This document shows, piece after piece, positions 1-10,470 of a stretch of 64,000 nucleotides of DNA. The first letter of the stretch is position 1. Each line of letters begins with the position of its first letter. Source of the stretch: Sorex araneus (lineage: Eukaryota > Chordata > Mammalia > Eulipotyphla > Soricidae); contig NC_073307.1 of assembly GCF_027595985.1 (NCBI RefSeq), positions 13,759,432-13,823,431 of the forward strand, read 5' to 3'. The position numbers and the translations under genes were made by a program. Under the pieces are notes generated by a model. That model made no database searches, had not been told where the DNA came from, and saw only the letters and a list, made by a program, of their open reading frames with translations.

Positions 1-376
1 TTGTTTTGGTCCCGCTTTGGACACGCGCCAACAGCAAATGGCTCAAAGTAGAAAGGAACTGGTTGAAACCATGCAGTTGGTTCAAAAGAGAGCCCTGAGC
101 TCAGCCTGTCACCTGAGTCGGCTCATGATGGGAGTTAGGGGGAGCCTGAAGGGATGCTGAGGTGCCACCGTTTCAGAGGACTCCCTTTTCCCCAGTCTGC
201 TCTAAGACTGATATGACCAAGACACAGTAGAAGGGTTAACATAACTTGCAAGACCAAAGACCCATAATTAGCAAGGGTGAGACACTTGCCTTGCACTCCG
301 CTGCAAGAGATAGTTATACAATATACAATATAAAATCATTTCATTCATGTTAGCCAAAAGACAGAAGTGACTCAAG
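1..376. other. No gene recognised
   Basis: No exon, RNA gene or clear repeat is seen. A stretch near 270-300 resembles a worn SINE head (TTGCCTTGCAC) separated from the SINE tail at 377. Confidence 0.4.
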
Positions 377-500
377 GTTGGGTCCCCGACACCTCAAAGG
401 ATACCCTGAGCCCTGCCAGGAGTGAACCCTGAGCACAAACCCAGGAGTAAAACCTGAGTGCACCAGATATTTCCGGCAAACCGAAACAAAAGAAACAAAA
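377..500 (+). mobile_element. Sor-A SINE, 3' part
   Basis: Body and tail of a short tRNA-derived SINE. The CTGCCAGGAGTGAACCCTGA block and the CAGGAGTAAAACCTGAGTG block are readable and an A-rich tail ends it; the tRNA-like head is missing or displaced. Confidence 0.7.
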
Positions 501-671
501 AGTTGATGACCTGTCCCTGGATGTCAGGAGGAAATGGAAGGCCAGGGAGAGCAACACGCAGGAAGCTTCCCAGTGTCCCTAAAGAGAAAAATGGAGGGGT
601 TGACCTTTTGTATTTTGTTCTCCAATCAGTTCTTAGGAGGCCCAGAAATTCTCAGCCAACTGAGATTCAAT

Positions 672-812
672 GTGAAGATTCAGGATGATCCTGAGCTTGG
701 AGGACTCCGGGTCTGCGCCCAGAGATGGCTGGGGCACCATGTGGTACTGGGGATGGAACCAGGTTCTGCTACGTGCAAGGCCTGTGTCTTAACCCTCTTA
801 ACACTCTCCTAA
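672..812 (-). mobile_element. Sor-A SINE, old copy
   Basis: Read on the minus strand, a box-B-like GGTTCCATCC and the TTGCACGTAGCAG block are followed by the body. No target-site duplication is visible. Confidence 0.7.
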
Positions 813-1221
813 CACTCTCTCTCGGCTCTGAAAATGGGGGACTTTCCACTGTAAAGGGAAGGCCGGCCCAGGTATTATGCAATGGTGATTTAGTAAGGGA
901 GAAAGATGGTCAGCATCAATTTTTAGTAAGAACATCAATTTCCAGAGAGTCTCTGTGTTCCCCTTCTCTTGTCTCTATCCTGGTTGTCACTGGTGTTTCA
1001 GTGGCCATCCCCAGAGGCTGCAGGCTTGTGACATGGGGTGTCCCTTAGGCTCGAATGCGGGGCCTCATGCTTGCAAGAGAGGTACCTTCCCATATCTTGG
1101 TCACATCCCAAGACCCACAAGTAAATTTTTTTTAAATGGGTAAGTTTGCTAGAGTAACTCCAACATCTCTAGTTCAGGAGATGCCTGTTCACCCATGAGT
1201 CCAGCTCAAATCATTATTATT

Positions 1222-1380
1222 ATTTTTGTTTGTTTGGAGCCAAAGTCAGTGGTGCTCAGGGCTTGCTCCTAGTTTTGTGCCCAGGAATCAGTTCAGGGGG
1301 ACCATTTGCAGTGCCAGAAGTCAATCTAAACTTGGGTGTGTATAAGACAAGCACCTCAACCCCTACGACATCTTGCTGGA
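1222..1380 (-). mobile_element. Sor-A SINE, degenerate
   Basis: The plus strand shows GGTGCTCAGGGCTTGCTCCT, then a worn middle and GACAAGCACCTCAACCCC. Box B is lost. It follows a T-rich run that is its inverted A tail. Confidence 0.7.
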
Positions 1381-2344
1381 CATCTGTCCCTTATTAATAC
1401 AGAACCCAGGTAACTCCCTGAACCTGGAAAATTCACCATGTCTTTGACTATAATCTGATCTAATTGTGGCTGTGAGGTTCAGCGATGAGCAAAAAATGAA
1501 CCGATTCACATAAAATGATGGTGCCTAATGAAAGACAACTTATGATTAATTTATGTTAATTTGAGGTTTTACAACCACCTGTTCAACTGGTGGACTGCTG
1601 AATCTCATACTATATCTGCCTCCCTCTCTTAAATTTATGCAATTCTGATCTGAGGCATCTTAGAATATCCTGGGAGCCCCTAGGGGGCCCATTTGCCCAC
1701 CCCCACCCCTGTTGAGAAACTATTTTAGCAGAATATTAATATTCACTTATAACCTCCTTAAGGTTCCACTGACCTTCTAATCACAAATTGTGTTTAGAAG
1801 GCAAGATTTCACATCTCTTAATGAAGAGCTGTGGTCTGATTTGATTTAACAATGACAGCATAGAGAGCCAACGATTAGCAGAGGTTCTTTCTAGGTATTC
1901 CAGGGCAGAAATGTTCTTGCTTCATCTGGTAAGAAATAGTTTCTATTTCCCCTTCCAATGCATATAAAAAAATGGGGAAAGCATTTTGGGTTTTGAAAAA
2001 TAGAGCTATTGGGGAATTTCAAAGTTAAAAAAACATGGTAAGTAGATGTGGTCTTGCTTGGGACAACCAGGTTCTGGGCTCAGGACTCATGTCTGCTGGA
2101 AGGCAAGGTTCCAGCCCCGGGAAAGATTGACAGCCTCACTTCAGCATATCCATTTATTTTTCATCAAATCATAGTGTATTCTCCAGACGCACCACTTGCT
2201 CTGCTGTGTGCTGGCCTGAAAAGTTGGAGACAGGGTAAGCCCGTGTGATTGGACTTTGTAGCCTTTATACGGAAACTCTGCAGGCTGCATTTTTCTGAAT
2301 CAGGCGTTCTCAGGCTTGGAGATGGGATGATCGATTGGAAGCTC
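1381..2344. other. Unassigned non-coding DNA
   Basis: No exon or SINE is seen. About 1640-1735 resembles 11565-11640: both contain TTAGAATATCCTGGG, a run around CCCATTTG or CCCATATG, and GTTGAGAAA. They look like two copies of an unnamed old repeat. Confidence 0.35.
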
Positions 2345-2346
2345 TT

Positions 2347-2381
<35 letters not shown>

Positions 2382-2383
2382 TT
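2345..2383. repeat. (TTTA)n microsatellite
   Basis: About nine perfect TTTA units lie directly before the head of a SINE. Confidence 0.95.
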
Positions 2384-2622
2384 GGGCTAGAGCGATAGCA
2401 CAGCGGTAGGGCGTTCGCCTTTCACACAGCCAACCCGTGTTCGATTCCTCCGCCCCTCTCGGAGAGTCCAGTAAGCTACCAAGAGCATCATGCCCGCACG
2501 GCAGAGCCTGGCATGCTACCCATGGCTTATTGGATATGCCAAAAACAGTAACAAGAATCTCAATGAGAGATGTTACTGGTGCCTGCTTGAACAAATGGAT
2601 GAGCAATAGGATGACAGTGGCA
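2384..2622 (+). mobile_element. Sor-B SINE, near full length
   Basis: The tRNA-like head has TAGCACAGCGG (A box) and TGTTCGATTCC (B box). The body includes GATATGCCAAAAACAGTAAC and the element ends in the RTE-like tail GTTACTGGTGCCTGCTTGAA through GGATGACAGTGG. This is the short-middle form. Confidence 0.9.
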
Positions 2623-2634
2623 ATTTATTTATTG

Positions 2635-2746
2635 CTGTTTGGGTCATACCTGACAATGCTCAGGGGTTACTCCTGGCTCATGCACTCAGGAATTACTCCT
2701 GGCGGTGCAAGGCAAATGCCCTACCCGCTGTGTTATTGCTCCAGTT
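2635..2746 (-). mobile_element. Sor-A SINE with internal deletion
   Basis: Both ends are well preserved, but about 50 bp including box B are gone. The junction GGCGGTGCAAGGC fits a deletion between two GTGC words of the intact element. Confidence 0.85.
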
Positions 2747-2752
2747 TCTCAA

Positions 2753-3719
2753 TGGGGAACTCTTAACCGCACCCATGCCTGGCCACACCTGCAAACTTGG
2801 GGGACAGGACAGGCGCCAGAGCCTGCAGGGTGGTCACTGGGATGGATGGTGAAGGGGAGGACGGGCATGCAGATTGCAGGAAGGAGGAATCTGGAGGTGA
2901 GGCTGGTCGTGGAAAGCAGAAGTGGAGGGGGGCAGAGCAAGGTCCTTGGGAAGGAGAGTGCCATGGAAACATCCACGTGCCTGCTTATGGCTGTGCCCAG
3001 CTGCCTGTGCTCATGAAATGCTTTACCCAAGGCCCAGTTCAGCTGGGCATGGCCTGAGTATCCTGAGCACCTCTGGCTTCAGGATCACAGCAGGACTGGG
3101 AGAAATGGCCTTGAGCCGCGGTCCTGCTGCCACATAGAGGTCCAAGAAAAGAAATCCCATTTTTAACTAAAAATGACGTGCGCCTTGTCCAAGGGAGCAC
3201 TCTGCCCGCCAGGCAGAGCCAGGTGGCAGAAAGCACTAGATGCCTGTCACAGAGCTCAGGAGAATTCCAAGTTCCCGGAACTGTTCATTGCTCATGAGCC
3301 TTTGCTCCCGGAGAGGGCAGCCCCCACATGCCGGCTCGGTGGGCACTGACCGGCAGATGAGGTTTTGGAAAGTCACGACAGCCCACAAGGTCCTAGGGGC
3401 ACATTTCCGCAGACTACAATAAAGGAAATGCTTGCAGGCCGGTGTGTGCTTGGCTCTCCAGAGGATCGCTGAGAAGTGATGCCTGGTAGCTTCTGCGGGT
3501 GAGCAGGAGACTGTCCCGGTGGGAGGCTGGATGGGGCCTTAGGTTACAGATCCCAGTGATGCAAAATAGAATAGCAGAAGCCATCAGCATCCTTCCTGCT
3601 CCTCGATGCCCCACTTCCAGGCCTAAAAGCCTGATAGGCAGCAAGAAGAGAAGAGAGGGACGAAGTGCTCAGAAGAGCTACGGGGTGTTCAGGAGACAGC
3701 AGATGTCTGACGCTCATGC
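2753..3719. other. Unassigned moderately GC-rich DNA
   Basis: Several short open frames overlap on both strands, none with a recognisable domain or splice-site pair. No repeat is recognised. Confidence 0.4.
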
Positions 3720-3724
3720 TTAGA

Positions 3725-3835
3725 TTATTCTCGGACTGCTTGTTCGTTTGGAGGATGGGTGTTTTGTTTATTTGGGGGATAGGGTGTTTGGAGAATGGGG
3801 GATTTGTTTGTTTGGGGGATTGTTGGGGATATTAT
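3725..3835. repeat. GT-rich imperfect local repeat
   Basis: Words of the type TTTGGGGGAT and GATTTGTTTG recur four to five times in about 110 bp. Confidence 0.5.
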
Positions 3836-4914
3836 CCCTAAGGTGGGCTTCACTGGTGAATTGCCCCTGTTCTTCACCCCAGAGAAGCTTATAGTGCTCT
3901 TGAGAGCACCTCTGACCTCCCGAGTTTACTTTTAACCTTTCCTTTGTGTTTTACCTCTCATTGTCACAATTCCCCAAGTCAGTCTTGGTTACTTGCAAGT
4001 CAAAACTTCTGGTGATTCTGGACTTTGTAGTGTATTGCTTGCTTTTCTACTTCCCCTATAGCCTTTTCATATTTTACAACAGGGTAATGTTCTTTGCTTA
4101 AACATAGAAAGATCCTTAATGCTATGCTCCTAGTATTTGGGAGTTGATTGAAATACACCTACTCTTGGGCATCGGGCATAATTGACTCAGGCTTCCGTTG
4201 CCACAGTTCCTAACACCCCACAAACTGACGTCCCGACAATGAGACTGAGATGGACCCAGGGTAAGTGGCAAAGCTACTCCAGCATGGAGTTGGGATAGTC
4301 TAGAAAGCATAAAATCATGGTCTGATGCAAGATGTTATGATTTATGAGACGGGACCCCCTTGTCCTTATGGGGAAGGACAATCTGGACCAGCCTGAAGAC
4401 TTACTCTGGGATTTACAACTAACAGTATATAAATCTTGCTTGTCCTAAGAACCCAGAGAACTAAGTTTTGGAATCCATATCTCTTACTGCGTTTATCCAA
4501 ATAATTGTAAACATTAATAAGAGGTAAACTAAATTGTACAACTTAAGGGAAAGAGGAAAGCAATATAGATGTCCCCGGGAGACAGAGTGTCTCCTTGAGT
4601 TAATCTCCCCAAGAGAATTGCCTCTGCCGAAATGTTTTACCTCTGTAAATGATCAATCACACCTAACTGCAGTCCAATACATCAAACTCCCTCAGGTGTG
4701 CTATATGTATGCTAACAGCTCTGCATTAGGTGGGCAATTTGACCATCAGTTTGTGGTCCCTCATCTCTTGTCTCTTTGCTTCTCTGCAGGGGGAGGCCTG
4801 GGAATTGGCTCTTGGCCACCAAACACAGGCTTTGCACAGCCACACTTTAAGCTCACAGGGGATGGGTTTTTATGTTTGTTTGGGGAGTGGATAGTTGTTT
4901 TGGGATGGGGTAAT
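3836..4914. other. Unassigned DNA, possibly old LTR sequence
   Basis: A TATA-like CAGTATATAAATC lies at 4423-4435, downstream of a tract reading like LTR U3. No paired TG...CA ends or target-site duplication were found, so LTR identity is only a possibility. Confidence 0.25.
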
Positions 4915-5087
4915 TTGTTTGTTTGTTTTAGGGAGTTATACCCAGCTATGCTCAGGGCATACACCTGGCCCTATGTTCAGGGATCATTCCCGATGGTGCT
5001 CAGAGGGAACTAGGGAATGCCAGGGATCCAATGTTAGTTGGCACTGTGCAAGGCAAGATTCTATGTGCTGAACTATCTCTCTAGTCC
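4915..5087 (-). mobile_element. Sor-A SINE, old copy
   Basis: The plus strand carries CCCAGCTATGCTCAGGGCAT, CATTCCCGATGGTGCTCAG and GTGCAAGGCAAGATTC. Box B is degraded. The 190 bp that follow (5088-5275) may hold a second, unrecognisable SINE remnant. Confidence 0.75.
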
Positions 5088-5419
5088 CGCCACGTTTGAT
5101 TTTGAACCCTGGCACCACAGGCCAGTGTGCCCCTGGAGGCTAGCTCGGGTGGCCCCCACGAGCACACTGAACAGTGGGAACCAGCTAAGTGAGTACTGGG
5201 GCAGGAAAGGGAGGTGAACCCAGGTCCTCTGAGCATTGCCTGGAAGCTTCCCCACCACCCACCACCCAAATAAACCCTAAAATTTTAGAAGGCACGGTCC
5301 CATTTTGAGTCAGACTTTGAGGGGAGCACATCTACACAGATATCCAGATGCTGCTGGAGAATGCACACCCCAAGACTTGGGTGATAGAGCAACATGACCC
5401 CCCACTTTCCCCCATTTTA

Positions 5420-6080
5420 TTTTCTTTATTTTTAAAATTTTTTTGTTAGTGAATCACCGTGTGGTACAGTTACAGACTTACAAACTTTCATGCTTGCATT
5501 TCAGTCATACAATGGTCGAGTGCCCATCCCTCCACCAGTGCCCATTTTCCACCACCAATGGTCCCAGCACCCTCCCCCCACCCCTGCACCATCCTCCCCC
5601 CACCCCACCCTGCCTCTGAGGCAGGGCATTTCCTTTTGCTCTTTCTCTTCTTTTGGGTGTTGTGGTTTGCAGTAGAGGTACTAAGGGGCCATCATGTTCC
5701 ATCTATAGTCTACTTTCAGCCGACCTCTCCCATCCCGAATGGGCCCTCCTAGCACCCTTTACTTGGTGGTCCCTTCTCTACCTGAGCTGCCTTTCCCCCA
5801 GCATATGAGGCCGGCTTCTAATATTTGGAGTAATCGTCCTGGTATTTATCTCTACTGTTCTTGAGTGTCTCTCATTCTGTTACTTTATATTCCACAAATG
5901 AGTGCAATCTTTCTGTCTCTGTCCCTCTCTTTCTGACTCATTCCACTTAACATGATTCTTTCCGTGTTGATCCACTTATATGCAAATTTCATGACTTCAT
6001 CTTTTTGAACAGCTGCATAGTATTTCATTGTGTAGCTGTACCAAAGTTTCTTTAACCAGTCATCTGTTCTCGGGCACTCG
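5420..6080 (-). mobile_element. 5'-truncated L1 (3' end), antisense
   Basis: The insertion sits between perfect 14-bp direct repeats TTTCCCCCATTTTA at 5406-5419 and 6081-6094. It begins with a T-rich run (inverted A tail), then the shrew-type L1 3' UTR: GTGAATCACCGTG, a CCCATCCCTCCACCAGTGCC block and C-rich tracts. It ends with older L1 motifs around TTCATTGTGTAGCTGTACC. It contains no coding capacity. Confidence 0.9.
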
Positions 6081-6222
6081 TTTCCCCCATTTTAAACCTC
6101 ACAAGTCATCAAGGAGAGTAAAGCCCAGGGAGCATCTAAATCATCTATACCCACTGCACCTGGCTTCAGAGGGTGACAGCTACTCCAGAGTGGGTTCAGT
6201 CGCAGATGCTGCCATGGACTCA

Positions 6223-6600
6223 TTACAGGGCAGGGGAGAAATAATCCCAAGGAAGAGGTTGTGGTACCGGGGCTCCACCTTCTTTCTCTCCAGGTTCCAG
6301 GCTGCGAGCAATGCTCTCTACCTCCTGCTACAGCTGAAGGTAAGTTTTCTGCTCCTGCGCCCTGTGCCACTCCCCCCAGCAGGAGTCAGAAGCTCCAACC
6401 TCAGAGCTTTGGTGGAGCTGGTACACAAACTCCCGCAGTGCCACGAGGAAGGGTTTACCTGGTGCGCGGGCACAGCAGAGGGATGGACAGGCCTTCACTA
6501 GCGGAACCTGCCTCTGTAGGGAGTGTTGATTGTCATCCTGTCTGCAGCCACTGAGCAGCAGGTCTGGAGGGCGATCATGGACCCAGGAGGCAGCCGCCAT
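6223..6600 (-). pseudogene. Candidate broken coding sequence, family unknown
   Basis: On the minus strand a frame opens at ATG 6600 within GACCATGGCG and runs to TAATGA at 6220-6225. It spans 126 codons with one TAG at codon 91 (6328-6330). The translation is mixed and helix-like, for example EFVYQLHQSSEVG and, after the stop, VESIARSLEPGEKEGG, which reads like real protein. I do not recognise the family. If genuine it is a pseudogene, possibly processed, and a later L1 inserted at its 3' side. Against this, the plus strand has a perfect splice-donor word AAGGTAAGT at 6338-6346, so coding could be a chance effect or lie on the other strand. Confidence 0.3.
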
Positions 6601-7138
6601 GGTCAAGTGTAAGACCCAAAGGCAGGGTGGGTGTTGGGGCTCTGCCTCTCAGTCGTGAGTGACGTCCAACCACATCCTTCATTTCTGTTCCTTGTCTCCG
6701 TGCACTGTGACATGTCTCAGGGTGCGGAATCAATCCAATGCATTTATATTCTTATGAGGATTTAGGTGGAGTTGGGGCCATTCAGGGGGACAACGTAACC
6801 AGGGGGCCCTCTTGCATGTGGCCTTGGTAAATATCACCCATTTCAAAGCATCACTGTGAATCAGCCCTTTCCGTTTCCTACTCCCGAGCCCCCTCCCACC
6901 AATGACCTGGGGTTCTTTTGTGAGACTCAGACCAAGCCAGAGTGCAGCCACGACAGGCAGCAGAAATGAGGAAAACCACGTAGGCCTCTCAGGCTCAGTT
7001 CCTGCAACTGAAACAGATTCCGTTTCCCAGCAATGAAACAACGTGCAGCTGGCCAACCTGAACCCACCTGGGGAAGTTCCTGGGCCCAGCAAGTGGGCTC
7101 AATCCATCAGTTCTCACAGTGCCCCAGAAATTGCCTTT
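6601..7138. other. Unassigned DNA
   Basis: No repeat or exon is recognised. A 120-codon minus-strand open frame (6730-7092) lacks any domain-like pattern. Confidence 0.4.
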
Positions 7139-7480
7139 TGTTAACCCTAAAAGAATGAGTAGCCTATGTAACCGTCAACTGCTAGTGGGAAATTATGGTT
7201 TAACTATTGCCTGACCACAGTTACCAAAGATACTTTCCAGAACACCTTCGATTGGTAACTAAGTAGGATTCTTTTCTGAAACAATAAGGCATGCACTGCT
7301 ATAATCAAACCCTATAAAAACTGCTTGCTGCCTGAAGTCGGGGTCACTATCAAGAGACCACTCTGTGCGTGAGATAGTTGACCCCAATCTACTGGAATAA
7401 AACTCCTACTGCCTTTGCATTACCGAGTTAGTGTTTCTGCCCATCTCACCTCTTGGGAACTCATAGTCCCAGGCTTAACA
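7139..7480 (+). mobile_element. Solo LTR of an endogenous retrovirus
   Basis: The 342-bp element has matching inverted ends TGTTAA and TTAACA. CCTATAAAAA (TATA, 7311-7320) and AATAAA (7396-7401) are in LTR order, with a T/C-rich U5-like segment after them. The flanks CCTTT and CCTTC suggest a 5-bp target duplication with one mismatch. No viral coding sequence lies beside it, so it is a solo LTR left by recombination. The layout resembles class I (gammaretrovirus-like) LTRs. Confidence 0.8.
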
Positions 7481-7828
7481 CCTTCCCAAGGATCCCACCC
7501 CCAGCCCACCCCCAGATTCTGCTGTAGCTCATTAAGATGCAGCCTGGGGCCCAGCTTTGGAACTGAAGTGAACGGCTGAGTCACACGCTCATTACTTGTT
7601 ATTTATCATTTATTAATGTAAAGAATGACTCCCTGGCTTTCGTAGAAGTTTTGCATGATTCATTTCAATAACAAAATGTAAATGATGTCTTGTGGATGCT
7701 AATGGTGGCTTGCTGACCCGCAACTCGGCAGAGCCAAAGGAAAGGATTCGACTTTCTAACCCAGATGCAGTGACAGGTGTGGAGTGGATCATGTTGGATC
7801 TATAGAATCTCGGGCCCTAAATGTGCTT

Positions 7829-7871
<43 letters not shown>

Positions 7872-8300
7872 TGAGTCATTGCCAGATCCTGGGACCTGGG
7901 AGCAACTGAACAGATGCTTCATCAAAAGAGTTGTCATGGGGGGCTCCTGCAATGAAATCTCCCATGGCCGGGGTTTAATGAGGGTGATGTTTGATGGCTG
8001 GTGTGCCCACTCACAGGATCCACCTGCTGCTGCTGCAAACAGAACGTGGCCCCCGGGATCTCCTCTCCCAAACTAGTTAGCAAGGCTACATTTTTCAGGA
8101 AAGCCCCAAGCTTCCAGGAACAGAAGTGAGTTTTCAAGTCAGAGCTGAAGCTGCAAATAGTTCCTTTGGCCAAAGGGTGGCAGTGCTTCTGAGCCCAGCG
8201 GAATGCACTGCCTGCAGGACAGGGCAGGGCTGAGTCTTGCTCTCCGGAAGTAAGCAAGGTGGTCAGCCTGGAATCCAGGCAACACGGTGGTAGTACTCTT
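7481..8300. other. Unassigned DNA with a (CA)n tract
   Basis: A perfect (CA)n run lies at 7834-7865. No exon or interspersed repeat is recognised in the rest. Confidence 0.5.
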
Positions 8301-8461
8301 TTTTTTTGGGAGGGGGTGTCAGTCAGACCTGGCAATATTCAGGGGTTACTCAGGAATTACTTTTAGAGGTGCTCAGAGGAACATATGGGATGCTGGGGAT
8401 CAAACCTGGGTTCGGTCACATGTAAGGCAAATGCCTTCCCGCTGTGCTATTTCTCCAGCCT
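8301..8461 (-). mobile_element. Sor-A SINE
   Basis: A T-run start, CAGGGGTTACTCAGGAATTA and a box-B-like GGTTTGATCCCC (minus sense) are present. AGTACTCTT before and AGTATTCTT after are a likely target-site duplication with one mismatch. Confidence 0.85.
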
Positions 8462-8911
8462 CAAAAGTATTCTTCTGACTGTCTTCTGAAGGAATTGACT
8501 GCTGGTGGCGTAAAGATCATATTTGGCAGTAAGCAATGGCTGGGAGGTCTGATATGTCTAAGGGATTCTGCAGGGGGCAAGCCCCAGTGCCCAGAGGATC
8601 TAGTCAGTGTTGTAGGGATCCCACCTTAAGACCTTGTGTGTCACATGCATGATTACATGCATGTATGTCCCATCACAGAAAAGATTTACAGTCAACCTTG
8701 GAAAGGCTGGGTGAGAGGCAGTAATACAGGGTAGCCTGGCACAGTTGAATCCCACTACGGGGTTAGCATCCCTGGCTCTGCAAGGTGCCCCGCTGGGGCA
8801 ACTGGGATGCGTTGTTCTCACCTGCCAGTCAGGCTTGTCAAGTAGTTTCTTGACAGTTTGCTGTCTTAAGGAGTAATGAGATACATCTTTATGCCTTAAA
8901 AATGTTTGAAC
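8462..8911. other. Unassigned DNA
   Basis: No exon, RNA or repeat is recognised. Confidence 0.4.
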
Positions 8912-9084
8912 CCCGAGCGGCTGGAGCAATAGCACAGCAGATAAGGGGTTTGCCTTGCATGTGGTCAACGAGGGTTCAATTCCCAGCATCCCATATGGTC
9001 CCTCTAGCACTGCCCAGAGTAATTCCTGAGTGCAAAACCAGGAGTAACCCCTGAGCATCGCTGAGTGTGACACAAAAAGAAAAA
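8912..9084 (+). mobile_element. Sor-A SINE, full length
   Basis: The head GGCTGGAGCAATAGCACAGC, box B GGTTCAATTCCC and the tail GTGACACAAAAAGAAAAAA are all present. The flanking words AAAAATGTTTGAACCC and AAAAATGTTTATACCC are a likely duplication with two mismatches. Confidence 0.9.
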
Positions 9085-9095
9085 AAAATGTTTAT

Positions 9096-9206
9096 ACCCT
9101 GAGTACATTTGTACCCAAGGACTTTTGTACCTTGTGTATCTTAGTGCCCTGAGTACCTTTGTACCTGAAGTGTCTTTGTACTCTGAGTATCTTTGTACCC
9201 TGAGTA
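9096..9206. repeat. 17-bp minisatellite, about 6.5 units
   Basis: Units follow ACCCTGAGTACCTTTGT with 1-5 changes each and start at 9096, 9113 (16 bp), 9129, 9146, 9163, 9180 and 9197 (partial). The array abuts the 3' flank of the SINE at 8912-9084. Confidence 0.85.
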
Positions 9207-9387
9207 GTGCCTTCACAGTGCAACAGACACATTAGAGGAAAGTAAATCTTCACTGTGTCTCAGGTTGGAAATGCCCTTCTGAGTTTGTGCATATAGACAT
9301 CTGGAGTGGGAACAGCCTACACTTGAAGTAAGGGATGAGGAAAATAAGATAGCAGATCATTTCTCAGAAATATGTCTGGTCAGGGAG

Positions 9388-9548
9388 CCCATGCCAGGCT
9401 GTTTTCACTCGGAATACTCAAGATGGGGGCAGGTGAGAACCCTCCCCACCCCAAGGGACCCAGCCCTGGCAGCCGACCTCCATTACCCAACTGCTGCCAC
9501 GCTTCAGGCTGCTTTCTGGACATATTATAAGACACTTACTATCCATTT
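9388..9548 (+). repeat. Unnamed dispersed repeat A, copy 1
   Basis: It matches 31121-31293 closely over about 160 bp. Shared words include CCAGGCTGTTTTCACT, CCCCAAGGGACCCAGCCC and CCCAACTGCTGCCACGCT. A third, worse copy lies at 21290-21462 on the other strand. I do not recognise the family. Confidence 0.75.
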
Positions 9549-9554
9549 TTTTTT

Positions 9555-9850
9555 ATAACACAAGCTGATTTATTTATTTATCTATTTTTTAAGTCTCAGT
9601 CATATAATTATCGAACCCCCATCTCTTCACCAGTGCACATGTTCCACCACCAAGAACCCCAAAATACCCCCCTCCCACCCAGCCCCCACCTAAGTAGCTA
9701 ATGATCTTCACTTTATTCTCTCTATACTTTGAATACATTCAATATTTCAACAGAGAACTCACTATTATTATTTGGAATTTCCCCCCAACAATCAGGCCTG
9801 CTGAAAAGGCATCATTTAATAATTTCTTTTCATTGCTGAGAATGAAGACT
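9555..9850 (-). mobile_element. L1 3'-end-like sequence, old subfamily
   Basis: It contains CACCAGTGCACATGTTCCAC and C-rich runs in the same order as the L1 3' ends at 5420-6080 and 49938-50357, but is much more diverged. Confidence 0.5.
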
Positions 9851-9860
9851 CTATGAGCTT

Positions 9861-9892
9861 TTGGATTTGGATTTGGATTTTGGTTTTGGATT
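9861..9892. repeat. (TTGGAT)n short tandem repeat
   Basis: Four to five TTGGAT-like units with one TTGGTT interruption. Confidence 0.7.
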
Positions 9893-10211
9893 TCTGATAT
9901 TTTAGCTCAGTTCACAGTCTAGATGTATTTCTGTAAGAAGCCGCTCTGGGTGCCAAAATGGGTTAGAAGACCTCTCAGATCATAGTCTTTAGGAGCAGAG
10001 GGTCCATTTCGTGCTCAGCAGCTCTGGATTTTATCTGGGCTGAGGGTGTGCCAGTAACGCCCGCTTCCCATGATTGCCTATGAGCCACAAAACTGCAAAA
10101 TTCATACCTCTGGGTTGGGAGTCTTAGAACGTGGCTCTCACCACGTGGATGTTGCCGCCACCGCTGCCATTTTCTGTTCAGAAAAACAGGGTGGAGAGGA
10201 AAAATCTATCC
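9893..10211. other. Unassigned DNA
   Basis: TTCACAGTCTAGATGTATTT near 9909 recurs as CTCACAGTCTAGATGCATTT near 10238 inside the next SINE, suggesting a short local transfer or duplication. No gene is seen. Confidence 0.4.
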
Positions 10212-10470
10212 CCGAGCGGCACGGAGTTGTAGCACAGCTCACAGTCTAGATGCATTTATTGGAGAGCCTGGAAAGCTACCCGTGGTGTATTCGATATGCC
10301 AAGAACAGTAATGATAGGTCTCATTCCCCTGACCCTGAAAGAGCCTCCAATCATTGGGAAAGATGAGTAAGAAGAGGCTGCTAAAATCTCAGGGCTGGGA
10401 GGAATAGAGATGGTACTGGTGCCCCCCTGACTAAATCAACAAACAACGGGATGGCAGTGATATAGTGATG
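10212..10470 (+). mobile_element. Sor-B SINE, long-middle form
   Basis: The head is damaged and carries foreign bases after TTGTAGCACAGC. The body retains an extra segment of about 80 bp (CCCTGACCCTGAAAGAGCCT to CTCAGGGCTGGGAGGAATAG) that short-form copies lack. It ends in the RTE-like tail. Confidence 0.85.

Noticed and set aside
990-1110. Additional SINE on the minus strand
   Set aside because: Only CATGCTTGCAAGAGAGGTAC resembles a Sor-A block; too little to call.
4423-4435. TATA box of a gene promoter
   Set aside because: No start, exon or paired LTR ends could be linked to it.
4534-5013. 159-codon plus-strand frame
   Set aside because: Its end lies inside a SINE and no family is recognised.
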